DNA of 16,383 bases. Origin: Anaerolineaceae bacterium (GTDB lineage Bacteria; Chloroflexota; Anaerolineae; Anaerolineales; Anaerolineaceae). Within the stretch, counting starts at the first letter, position 1. Every line of letters starts with the position of its first letter. The notes under the pieces are model-generated. The model did not search any database, was not told the DNA's origin, and saw nothing but the letters and a program-made list of their open reading frames with translations. The translations under genes were made by a program, and so were the position numbers. The stretch spans positions 1 to 16,383 of the forward strand of contig JAGOIM010000011.1 of the NCBI GenBank assembly GCA_017995665.1. The letters are read 5' to 3'. Below, one piece after another: positions 6,959 through 14,203 of the stretch.

Positions 6959-8872
6959 TTACCGCAAAATAATTGGTAAATATGCTCCGCAAATGACATC
7001 CGTACCGACCCAGGAACCAACAGTATTTTTCCAAACTAAGAATTCAGGTGTTGTTGGTTCGCAAAGATAGGTTCTATTAAAAAAGAAAGAATTCAGCTTG
7101 GTTAAATCAACAAAAGACATCGGAATACTGCCAGTCAATTGGTTGTCCTTTAGGTTCAACACCCGCAAATTAGATAAATAGCCTAATTCTGTTGGAATGC
7201 TACCAGTCAGTTGGTTGTTGTACAAGTACAAATACTGCACATTAGAAAAATTGCCTAAGGTTGAGGGAATGCTCCCAGTCAATTGATTGTCGTCTAGTTT
7301 TAAATATTCCAATTCATACAAATAGCCTAATTCTGCTGGAATGCTACCAGTCAATTGGTTACCCGATAATGACAACCTCTTCAAACTATACAAATTGCCT
7401 AAGAACCAGTGAATGCTGCCATTCAATTGGTTGATGCTCAGGTTCAAATATTCTAAATTAGATAAATAGCCTAATTCTGCTGGAATGCTACCAGTCAATT
7501 GGTTGTTGTTTAGCTGCAAAGATTCCAAATAAGACAAATTACGAAAGGTTGAGGAGATGGGACCAGTCAATTGGTTGTCGCTTAGGTCCAAAGTCTCCAA
7601 ATTAGACAAATCGCCTAAGGTCGGAGGGATGCTGCTGGTCAATTGGTTGTTGGATAGGACCAATGTCTGCAAATTAGACAAATTGCATAAGAACCAGGGA
7701 ATACTGCCAGTCAATTGGTTCCAGCTAAGGTCCAACGTCAACAACTTAGACAAATTGCCTAAGTTTGAGGGAATGCTTCCAGTCAATTGGTTTTGGCTTA
7801 GGTTCAATACCCACAAATTAGACAAATTGTTTAAGTCCAGGGGGAGGCTGCCAGTCAATTGGTTTTGGCTTAGGTTCAACACCCACAAATTTGACAAATT
7901 GCTTAAGGTCGAGGGAATGCTACCAGTCAATTTGTTTTGACTTAGGTCTAAAACACCCAAATTAGACAAATTGCCCAAGGTTGAAGGGATGTTGTCAGTC
8001 AATTGGTTTTGGCTAAGGTCCAACGTCAACAAATTAGATAAATTGCTTAAGGCCGAGGGAATGCTACCAGTCAATTTGTTTTGACTTAGGTCCAACGTCA
8101 ACAAATTGGACAAATTGCCTAAGGTCGAGGGGATACCCCTTGTCAATCGGTTGTCGCTAAGGTTCAAAGACTCCAAATTAGACAAATCCTCTAAGAAATA
8201 GGGAACGTTGCCAGTCAATTGGTTTTTACGTAGGTCCAACGTCAACAAATTAGACAAATTGCGTACGGAGACGGGGATATCCCCATTTAATTGGTTGTAC
8301 CTTAAGTTTAACGCCCTCAAATTAGACAAATCGCCTAAGTCCGTGGGGATGGTTCCATTCAATTGGTTTTCGGGGAGACTGAGGGCGGTTACCCGGGCCG
8401 ATTCAATCGTAACGCCATACCAAGTTGAAACCGATGGGTTTTCTAGCCAATTGTCGTTTCTCTTCCAACCGGCACCATTAGTGGAGTCATAAAGAGCTAC
8501 CAAGGCGAAACAATCAATTGATGCAACATCGATTACGTGAAAACAACTAATCTCGTTAATCGGTTCCTGCGTTTTTGCAATAATCTCCGGGCTTGGTGGG
8601 ATGGCGTCCTGGCGTTCATCGGATTCGGAATCTCTTTGGTATTGTTCTCCCAATTCCGGTGGCATGTTTTCGAATAGATCTTCAGGGTAGGGTTGAGCCT
8701 CCCTGTGATCAGGATATGAAACGAGCCTGTTCTTCGCGAGAATGACAGGAACTTCAATTTCAGCCTGCTCTTCATTTGGTCCTGATTGAGCATAAACAGG
8801 GAGGGCGATGGTTTGCAAGGCAAGTGAAAGTATAAGTATGGAAAGAAGTACGCGAGAAAGACGCGATTTCAT
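6959..8872 (-). CDS. Secreted plant-type leucine-rich-repeat protein, 637 aa (paralogue 2)
   Basis: The largest of the three paralogues. The signal peptide at 1-28 ends V-Y-A before QSGPNEEQ. The spacer contains both SYPDHREAQ and MPPELGEQYQR; each of the other two paralogues has only one of these. An N-cap with two cysteines (ISCFHVIDVASIDCFALVAL) and STNGAGW...WYGVTI follows. About 18 repeats of 24 residues come next, encoded as 72-bp units, mostly (S)xNQLTGSIPxxLGNLSNLxxLxL. The C-cap (LCEPTTPEF...DVIC) leads to the tail AYLPIILR. Several units are near-identical at the DNA level (for example 144 bp apart around 7921 and 8065), showing recent unit duplication. The ATG at 8872 has AAAGGAGG 7 nt upstream. 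Only 50 nt separate it from the stop of the third LRR gene and no promoter is seen there, so the two are likely co-transcribed. It is probably a surface or secreted binding protein with unknown ligand. Confidence 0.9.
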   Translation of the reverse strand: MKSRLSRVLLSILILSLALQTIALPVYAQSGPNEEQAEIEVPVILAKNRLVSYPDHREAQPYPEDLFENMPPELGEQYQRDSESDERQDAIPPSPEIIAKTQEPINEISCFHVIDVASIDCFALVALYDSTNGAGWKRNDNWLENPSVSTWYGVTIESARVTALSLPENQLNGTIPTDLGDLSNLRALNLRYNQLNGDIPVSVRNLSNLLTLDLRKNQLTGNVPYFLEDLSNLESLNLSDNRLTRGIPSTLGNLSNLLTLDLSQNKLTGSIPSALSNLSNLLTLDLSQNQLTDNIPSTLGNLSNLGVLDLSQNKLTGSIPSTLSNLSNLWVLNLSQNQLTGSLPLDLNNLSNLWVLNLSQNQLTGSIPSNLGNLSKLLTLDLSWNQLTGSIPWFLCNLSNLQTLVLSNNQLTSSIPPTLGDLSNLETLDLSDNQLTGPISSTFRNLSYLESLQLNNNQLTGSIPAELGYLSNLEYLNLSINQLNGSIHWFLGNLYSLKRLSLSGNQLTGSIPAELGYLYELEYLKLDDNQLTGSIPSTLGNFSNVQYLYLYNNQLTGSIPTELGYLSNLRVLNLKDNQLTGSIPMSFVDLTKLNSFFFNRTYLCEPTTPEFLVWKNTVGSWVGTDVICGAYLPIILR

Positions 8873-8922
8873 GGGATGCCTCCTTTTGAGTAAATTTTTT
8901 AGGAAAAAAACAGGAACTCTTT

Positions 8923-10722
8923 TTACCTAAAAATAAGTGGTAAACATACTTGCTTGCAAATGGTTCCCGTCCCAACCCAGGTATCAACAGTATTTTTCCA
9001 AGCTAAGAATTCAGCTGTTGTTGGCTCGCAAAGCATGGTGTAAGAATAATTGAAATAAGTTAGCTTGGTTAATTTAACAAAAGACAGTGGAATGCTGCCA
9101 GCCAATAGATTGTTGTTTAAATAAAAGTACTCCAATTCAGACAAATTGCCTAAGTTCGAGGGAATGCTTCCAGTCAAATTGTTGCTGAACAGGAACAAAC
9201 TCTGTAATTTTGACAAATTGCCCAGGGTTGCTGGAATGTTGCCAGTTAATTGGTTGTTGAAAATGTACATTCTCTGTAAATTAGACAAATTGCCTAATTC
9301 TGTTGGAATGCTCCCTGTCAACTGGTTCTCGCTTAAACTCAAATTTTCCAAATTAGACAACTTGCCTAAGGTCGCGGGAATGCTGCCTTTCAATTGGTTC
9401 CAGCTTAGGTCCAAATTCTTCAAATTGGACAATTCTCCTAAGGTCGCAGGAATGCTCCCAGTCAATTGGTTCCAGTTTAGAATCAAAGTCTTCAAATTAG
9501 TCAAATTTCCAAAGGTCGTAGGGATGGTCCCAGTCAAATGGTTCTCGCTTAAATTCAAATTTTGCAAATTAGACAAACTGCCTAAGGTCGCAGGAATGCT
9601 CTCAGTCAATTGGTTTTTGTCCAGGTACAAAGACTTCAAATTAGACAAATTGCCTAAGGTCGAGGGGATGCTGCCAGTTAATTCGTTGTTGTATAGGCTT
9701 AAATACCCCAAATTAGACAAATTGCCTAAAGTAGAGGGGATGCTCCCAGTCAATTGGTTTTCGAATAGGTACAAGACCTCCAATTTAGACAAATTGCCTA
9801 AGGCTGCTGGGATGACCCCAGTCAATTGGTTTTCGAATAAGTGCAATACCTTCAAATTAGACAAATAGCCTAAGACTGCTGGGATGTTACCAGTCAATTG
9901 GTTGTGGCCTAGAAATAAATATTCTAAATTTGACAAATTGCTTAAGTCCGAGGGGATGCTCCCAGTCAATTGATTGTTAAATAGGTACAACTCCTGCAAA
10001 TTAGACAAATTTCCTAAGGCTGAGGGAATGGTGCCGTCCAATTGATTATGGAATAGGTGCAAAGTCTTCAAATTAGACAAATTGCCTAAGGTCGAGGGTA
10101 TGCTGCCAGGTAACAGGTTGTTGGATAGGTCCAACGCCACCAAATTAGACAAATAGCCTAAATCTGCTGGGATGCCGCCAATCAATTGGTTGCCGCCTAG
10201 GAGCAATGCCTCCAAATTAGACAAATTGCTTAAGGCCATGGGAATGGTCCCACTCAGTTGGTTTTCGGAAAGATCGATGGTGGTTACCCGACCCATTTTA
10301 ACTGTAACGCCATACCAAGTCGAAACCATTGTGCTTTGTAGCCAATTGGTGTTATTGGTCCAACCGGCGCCATTAGTATATTGATAAAGAAGTTCCAAGA
10401 TGTCACATTCAAGTTGTGGAACATCGGTTACGGAGGAACAGTAAAATGCTTTAACCTGTTCCTGAGTTTTTGCAATAATCTCCGGGCTTGGCGGGATGGC
10501 GTCCGGGCGTTCACCGGATTCGAATAGATCTTCAGTGTAGAGTTGAGCTTCCCTGTGATCAGGATATGATGGTTGCTCTCTTTTTTGTGGAATAACCAGA
10601 CTTTCCATTTCAGCCTGACTTAGGTTTGGTTCTGATTGAGCATAAACAGGAAGAGCGATAGTTTGCAGAGCAAGAGATAGGATAAGAACGGCAAGAATGA
10701 TTGGTGAAAAACGTGATTTCAT
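8923..10722 (-). CDS. Secreted plant-type leucine-rich-repeat protein, 599 aa (paralogue 3)
   Basis: First gene of a likely two-gene operon with the 637-aa paralogue. The signal peptide (MKSRFSPIILAVLILSL..., cleavage after V-Y-A at 28) is followed by SYPDHREAQ and PPSPEIIAKT, without the MPPEL segment. The N-cap has two cysteines (FYCSSVTDVPQLECDI) and TNGAGW...WYGVTV. About 17 plant-type 24-residue repeats follow (L-T-G-S-I-P-S-T-L-G-N-L-S-N-L consensus). The C-cap (LCEPTTAEFLAWKNTV...TIC) precedes the tail CLPLIFR. The ATG at 10722 is set by AAAGGAGG 7 nt upstream. The signal peptide is less like the other two (F5, P7, AV at 11-12), suggesting the oldest divergence. The ligand and role are unknown. 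Cysteine-capped LRR solenoids are generally stable extracellular binding scaffolds. Confidence 0.9.
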   Translation of the reverse strand: MKSRFSPIILAVLILSLALQTIALPVYAQSEPNLSQAEMESLVIPQKREQPSYPDHREAQLYTEDLFESGERPDAIPPSPEIIAKTQEQVKAFYCSSVTDVPQLECDILELLYQYTNGAGWTNNTNWLQSTMVSTWYGVTVKMGRVTTIDLSENQLSGTIPMALSNLSNLEALLLGGNQLIGGIPADLGYLSNLVALDLSNNLLPGSIPSTLGNLSNLKTLHLFHNQLDGTIPSALGNLSNLQELYLFNNQLTGSIPSDLSNLSNLEYLFLGHNQLTGNIPAVLGYLSNLKVLHLFENQLTGVIPAALGNLSKLEVLYLFENQLTGSIPSTLGNLSNLGYLSLYNNELTGSIPSTLGNLSNLKSLYLDKNQLTESIPATLGSLSNLQNLNLSENHLTGTIPTTFGNLTNLKTLILNWNQLTGSIPATLGELSNLKNLDLSWNQLKGSIPATLGKLSNLENLSLSENQLTGSIPTELGNLSNLQRMYIFNNQLTGNIPATLGNLSKLQSLFLFSNNLTGSIPSNLGNLSELEYFYLNNNLLAGSIPLSFVKLTKLTYFNYSYTMLCEPTTAEFLAWKNTVDTWVGTGTICKQVCLPLIFR

Positions 10723-11034
10723 GGGATGCCTCCTTTAGTAAAATCCCAGCTTGTGTAATAATGTTATTCTAACGGAAAAAAACACCAAGCAAGAAATCGT
10801 ACATAGTTTATCATATTTACCAGCGAGAAGTTATCGAAAATCTAATCAGAAGCAGGAAAAAAACCGCCGGATTTCTCCATTCAAGATAATTAGTTCCCTT
10901 TAGGAGTGACATTATCGCCGGTTAATAATAGCGATTTTTATTCATACAAGGCTCTCTATTAAAATTACAAAAATGTTTAAGATGATAAAATAGCTTAATG
11001 CATATAGTTATCAATCTATAGGGCATGGAAATAT
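10723..11034. promoter_or_regulatory. Divergent intergenic region with the third LRR promoter
   Basis: 312 bp between divergent genes. On the minus strand TAGAAT (10766-10771) is followed 9 nt later by ACACAAGCTGGG (10745-10756), matching the arrangement before the first LRR gene. A weak -35 (TTGCTT) lies 15 bp upstream. On the plus side only loose -10 candidates are seen (taaaat near 10985, tatagt near 11003), and the lipoprotein start has a poor Shine-Dalgarno sequence (agggcatgg). The middle part (about 10790-10960) shows no reading frame, hairpin or recognisable element. Confidence 0.55.
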
Positions 11035-11703
11035 ATGAAAAATAAACCATTAATAATCACTTTATTACTACTTACTCTGCTGAGTTTGGCTGTTGCGGCT
11101 TGTAATCCATATGTCCAACCGACAGTCACCGAAGAAGAACTGGTTCAACAAATTGCCGGAACGCGCAGTGCAATTTCTACACAAACTGCAATTGAAACTA
11201 TTATGGCAAGAATTGCTACATTGGAAAATCAGGCTGTCTGTGAGGTTTGCCCGACTTTTGCCCCTCCTGAGACGCCAACACCAGCTCCGGAAGAGGAAGC
11301 GCCAATCCTTTTTGACCCTCTGACAATGACGATTACCCCGATAGGCGAGCATACTGAAGCGGGTTGTTATAATATTGAGTTCCTTGGTGACAAGACCATT
11401 CCTCCGGAAACAAAAATGAGACCCGGTAGGAAATTTACGAAAACCTGGCTGGTACGCAACGGCGGAACTTGTACCTGGACGACCCAGTTTAGTTTGATTA
11501 ATTCAGGTGGTTATCATTTTGGTGTGAAAAATGCAGTTCCTTTGACACAACCAATTGAACCCGGGCAAACCGCTGAAATTTCAATTGAATTGGTAGCCCC
11601 AAGAACTTTAGGAACTTATTATAGTTATTGGCTATTGCATTCGCCCTATGGCAACAGCTTCGGTTTTGGCGAACAACAAGATTGGCTCTTGGTGTTCGGA
11701 TAA
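11035..11703 (+). CDS. Lipoprotein with NBR1-type Ig-like domain, 222 aa
   Basis: A lipid-anchored surface protein. The type II signal peptide ends in the lipobox V-A-A-C (C23). A predicted helical segment follows at about 32-68 (TEEELVQQIAGTRSAI...ARIATLENQ), then a short Pro/Thr linker (78-92). From about 111 to 222 there is one Ig-like domain of the next-to-BRCA1 (NBR1 central) type: FLGDKTIPPETKMRPGRKFTKTW, RNGGTCTWT, V-P-L, IEPGQTAEISIELVAP, GTYYSYWLLHSPYG, FGFG. In eukaryotes this fold binds partner proteins; in bacteria its function is not established. The ATG at 11035 is the only start that gives a complete signal peptide, although the Shine-Dalgarno sequence is weak. It lies directly before a second lipoprotein with the same domain, suggesting an ancient tandem pair. 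Confidence 0.88.
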   Translation: MKNKPLIITLLLLTLLSLAVAACNPYVQPTVTEEELVQQIAGTRSAISTQTAIETIMARIATLENQAVCEVCPTFAPPETPTPAPEEEAPILFDPLTMTITPIGEHTEAGCYNIEFLGDKTIPPETKMRPGRKFTKTWLVRNGGTCTWTTQFSLINSGGYHFGVKNAVPLTQPIEPGQTAEISIELVAPRTLGTYYSYWLLHSPYGNSFGFGEQQDWLLVFG

Positions 11704-11862
11704 ATGTGGTGAATGAGTAAAATTTAGTATTTGCAGCATTCCCTCATACCTGGATTCTGATTTAAAATCTTGTGTACAAAAAGTAGTAAATTTGAGGGAA
11801 CTTATCTAATATATTAAACGTCTTATTAATTAAGGATCTTATCCTTCCAAAGGAGTTTAAAA
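11704..11862. other. Intergenic gap between the two NBR1-Ig lipoprotein genes
   Basis: 159 bp without a reading frame. No clear terminator was found for the first lipoprotein gene. A small inverted repeat, aaggat-ctt-atcctt (11832-11846), lies just upstream of the AAGGAG ribosome binding site of the second gene and could occlude it if it folded. This is weak and possibly chance. Whether the two genes share a transcript cannot be decided from sequence. Confidence 0.35.
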
Positions 11863-13119
11863 ATGGAGACTAGGAAATTAAACAAATCAAGAATTTTTAG
11901 CCTGCTCAGTTTATCATTGGTTGTAATTTTGCTGATCGGAGCATGTAATGTAATTGCTCCAACCGCACCCAAAGGTGACCCGGTAGAAGCAGCAATGCAG
12001 ACCTTACAAGCCCAAGCGACGCAAGATTATTACAACACACTGGTCGCTCAGGTTGCCACACAACAGACCTTGGTACCACAAGCGACACTTGATCCGACAA
12101 ATATCAATCAAGTTCCAGGCACCACTCAAGAACCAGCCGTGCCGACAATTGCAATTACCGTCCCTGCTAACACTGCGGTTCCTCCGACAGCGGTTCCGCC
12201 GACGGTTGTCCTTCCCACAAATACGGCTGTTCCGCCAACCCCAACCCCCAAACCTTGTTTGCAAATCACTTTTGTTAGTGATATTAGCATTCCTGACGGT
12301 ACTAAACTGACCGGCGGGGAGAATTTCACCAAAATTTGGCGTTTACAAAACAGCGGAACCTGTGTTTGGGATACACAGTTTGATGTTGTTTTCGTAAAAG
12401 GCGATCAATTGGGTGCAAACCCTGTTTATGATATCCCCAAAGCCGTCAAACCGGGCGAAACGGTAGATATAAGTATTCCCATGGTTGCTCCTTACTCTCC
12501 CGGCAAATATCGCTCGGAATGGCAGCTCAGATCGAGCAACAACGTCTATTTTGGCTTGGGCTCTGACTCGAAACAAAACTTTTGGGCAGATATAGAAAGC
12601 ATCGACAGCAAAGGTGTTGTTTATAACTTTGCTGACAAAGCTGGTTCTGCTAAATGGACAAACGGCCTTCGTAACACTTTGAAATTCCCCGGTAACGAAA
12701 AAGACACTGACTCCGGTTATGTAGTCGTCAAAGGGGAGCCTGTTCGTGAAAACGGTGTCAAAGAAAACGAAATTGGCATGATTACCCGTCCGAATCGTGC
12801 CAACGATGGCTACATTCAAGGCGTATATCCCGCGATTGATATCAAAGATGGCGATCGATTCCAGGCAGCTTTGATGTGTGAAGGTGGAGCAACCGATTGT
12901 TCCGTCAAATTTGAAGTCTACTACCAATATGATGGCATAAAGGCAACAAGTTTAGGCACTTGGAAGGAAACTTTTGATGGAAATTGGACAACCCTCAATG
13001 CTGATTTGTCCTTCCTGGCAGGCAGAAAAGTTACCTTCAACTTAGTCGTTTGGAATGACGGTTCTATAACCAATAATCGTGCTTTGTGGTTGAACCCTCG
13101 TATTCAGAGAACAAAGTAA
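11863..13119 (+). CDS. Lipoprotein with NBR1-type Ig-like domain and C-terminal beta-rich domain, 418 aa
   Basis: A lipid-anchored extracellular protein. The lipobox is L-I-G-A-C (C28). A helical, Gln-rich stretch at about 40-70 is followed by a long Pro/Thr/Val linker (about 76-130, including repeated T-A-V-P-P-T units). The NBR1-type Ig-like domain spans about 131-244: FVSDISIPDGTKLTGGENFTKIW, NSGTCVWDTQ, VKPGETVDISIPMVAP, GKYRSEWQLRSSNNVYFGLG. A second domain at about 251-418 is beta-rich (VVYNFADKAGSAKW, NGYIQG-like DGYIQGVYPAIDI, CEGGATDC, ALWLNPRI) and recurs after this Ig domain in Anaerolineae proteins as I recall them. It resembles a carbohydrate-binding sandwich, but I cannot name the family. 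The ATG is set by AAAGGAG 8 nt upstream. A GAAA-loop terminator follows the stop. Confidence 0.9.
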   Translation: METRKLNKSRIFSLLSLSLVVILLIGACNVIAPTAPKGDPVEAAMQTLQAQATQDYYNTLVAQVATQQTLVPQATLDPTNINQVPGTTQEPAVPTIAITVPANTAVPPTAVPPTVVLPTNTAVPPTPTPKPCLQITFVSDISIPDGTKLTGGENFTKIWRLQNSGTCVWDTQFDVVFVKGDQLGANPVYDIPKAVKPGETVDISIPMVAPYSPGKYRSEWQLRSSNNVYFGLGSDSKQNFWADIESIDSKGVVYNFADKAGSAKWTNGLRNTLKFPGNEKDTDSGYVVVKGEPVRENGVKENEIGMITRPNRANDGYIQGVYPAIDIKDGDRFQAALMCEGGATDCSVKFEVYYQYDGIKATSLGTWKETFDGNWTTLNADLSFLAGRKVTFNLVVWNDGSITNNRALWLNPRIQRTK

Positions 13120-13146
13120 GCATTTTCCTCCAAATAATGTTTACAT

Positions 13147-13170
13147 GGGACGGTCGAAAGGCCGTCCCTT
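13147..13170 (+). terminator. Terminator after the second NBR1-Ig lipoprotein gene
   Basis: The stem gggacggtc / ggccgtccc (9 bp with one U-G pair) closes a GAAA tetraloop and is followed by TT. It lies 27 nt after the lipoprotein stop. The T tract is short (ttcgtgtt), so termination may be partial and allow some read-through into tpiA. Confidence 0.7.
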
Positions 13171-13175
13171 CGTGT

Positions 13176-13207
13176 TAAAATAGAAGTATCAAAAATAAAG
13201 AGGTAAG
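13176..13207 (+). promoter_or_regulatory. -10 box and ribosome binding site of tpiA
   Basis: TAAAAT (13176-13181) follows the terminator closely. A 17-bp spacer would place the -35 hexamer inside the terminator hairpin, and no good match is seen there. An AGAGG ribosome binding site (13200-13204) sets the ATG at 13211. The close packing of terminator and promoter suggests independent but constitutive expression. Confidence 0.4.
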
Positions 13208-13210
13208 AAA

Positions 13211-13972
13211 ATGAAAACTCGTAAAGCAATGGTTGCCGGCAACTGGAAAATGAATAAAACACTTGGGGAAACAGCTACTCTTCTGACTGAACTAAAACCC
13301 CTTCTGGCAGAATTTGATAATGTCGATTTGGTGGTTTGCCCGCCATTTGTAGATTTATCCCTGGCTTTTGAAATGTTAAAAGATAGCAAGATTAAAGTTG
13401 GCGCTCAAAACTTGCATTGGGAAAACAGCGGTGCTTATACCGGTGAAGTTTCTGCCCCCATGCTGAAAGATATTTGCAGTTACGTCATTATTGGCCATTC
13501 CGAACGCCGTGCCATGTTTGGCGAAAGCGACGAAACCGTCAATAAGAAAATTTTTGCTGCCTTGAGTGCAGGTTTGCAGCCGATAGTTTGTGTTGGCGAA
13601 ACCCTCGAAGAAAACGAAGCCGGTCAGACCGGGGAAGTTGTCGGGAGAATGGTGCGTGAAGGCTTGAAAGGCTTGAGCCGGGAAGAAGCGGTCAAAATTG
13701 TGCTTGCTTATGAACCGGTTTGGGCAATCGGCACCGGCAAAACCGCCACACCCGAACAAGCAAACGCAGTTCATAAAGATATCATCCGCCCGATTTTGCG
13801 TGAAATGTTTGGTGAAGAAGTTGGCGATGCGCTGCGAATTTTGTATGGCGGATCGGTAAAACCCTCCAACGCAGCCGAACTCTTTGGTCAATCTGACATT
13901 GACGGCGGATTGATTGGCGGCGCAAGTTTGAAAGCGGATGATTTCCTTGGAATTGTCAAAGGCACATTGTAG
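13211..13972 (+). CDS. tpiA: Triosephosphate isomerase
   Basis: Interconverts dihydroxyacetone phosphate and glyceraldehyde 3-phosphate in glycolysis and gluconeogenesis; a cytoplasmic homodimeric TIM barrel. All catalytic residues are visible in 253 aa, the usual length: N11 and K13 in AGNWKMN, H96 in GHSERR, E168 in AYEPVWAIGTGKTA (whose end forms the flexible loop 6, about 170-179), and the phosphate-binding LYGGSVKPSN (211-220). The start ATG has AGAGG upstream and gives the canonical N-terminus. No other glycolytic gene is adjacent, so it is not part of a gapA-pgk-tpiA cluster here. Confidence 0.98.
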   Translation: MKTRKAMVAGNWKMNKTLGETATLLTELKPLLAEFDNVDLVVCPPFVDLSLAFEMLKDSKIKVGAQNLHWENSGAYTGEVSAPMLKDICSYVIIGHSERRAMFGESDETVNKKIFAALSAGLQPIVCVGETLEENEAGQTGEVVGRMVREGLKGLSREEAVKIVLAYEPVWAIGTGKTATPEQANAVHKDIIRPILREMFGEEVGDALRILYGGSVKPSNAAELFGQSDIDGGLIGGASLKADDFLGIVKGTL

Positions 13973-14064
13973 ATTCAAAACTCGCTGATTCTGCTTCTTT
14001 GAGCAGTGAACGGGCTGCCTTGGTGGCATACCGTTTGCAATCTTCAGTTAAAAATTAATTGGAC

Positions 14065-14108
14065 ATCCGCACAGGCAAAGATGAGACTCTGTCTGTGCGG
14101 ATTTTTTG
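14065..14108 (+). terminator. Terminator downstream of tpiA
   Basis: The arms atccgcacaggca (14065-14077) and tgtctgtgcggat (14090-14102) pair over 13 bp with one G-U pair and a 12-nt loop. The stem runs into a T tract (ttttt, then gttaattttt). It is strong and correctly oriented, 92 nt after the tpiA stop; nothing recognisable lies in that 92-nt gap. Confidence 0.9.
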
Positions 14109-14140
14109 TTAATTTTTGTCGAAAGATTAGTTAAGCCTTC

Positions 14141-14198
14141 TACAATAATAAAGTTTTGAAGAATAACTATGCGATAATCAGGAAAACTCTTAATGAGG
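14141..14198 (+). promoter_or_regulatory. -10 box and ribosome binding site of the rhodanese gene
   Basis: TACAAT (14141-14146) with a possible TTGTCG (14116-14121, 19-bp spacer) would start transcription near 14153 and give a leader of about 50 nt. GAGG at 14195-14198, 5 nt before the ATG at 14204, marks the start codon and argues against the upstream in-frame TTG at 14156. Confidence 0.5.
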
Positions 14199-14203
14199 TA
14201 ACG

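Noticed and set aside
9146..9868. Long plus-strand open frame (240 codons) with repeated L-P-K-V-x-G-M-L-P-V-N-W-F units
   Set aside because: It is antisense to the LRR array. The 72-bp coding repeat keeps an opposite-strand frame open and makes it look repetitive. It has no ribosome binding site. The same applies to similar frames at 5935-6381 and 7557-7940.
5840..10250. Regular repeats with about 72-bp spacing, superficially like a CRISPR or satellite array
   Set aside because: The period is exactly 24 codons in frame and encodes the plant-type LRR consensus. There are no unique spacers between constant repeats.
5455..10930. ataatgtcac at 5455 and its reverse complement gtgacattat near 10907, flanking the LRR cluster like transposon ends
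   Set aside because: Only about 10 bp match, which is expected by chance many times in 16 kb. There is no transposase or target duplication.
13376..14029. 217-codon minus-strand open frame overlapping tpiA
   Set aside because: Shadow of the highly conserved tpiA gene, with no ribosome binding site or recognisable domain.
14156..14203. Upstream TTG start for the rhodanese gene
   Set aside because: No ribosome binding site, and the added residues separate the basic N-terminus from the frame start. The ATG at 14204 has GAGG at the right distance.
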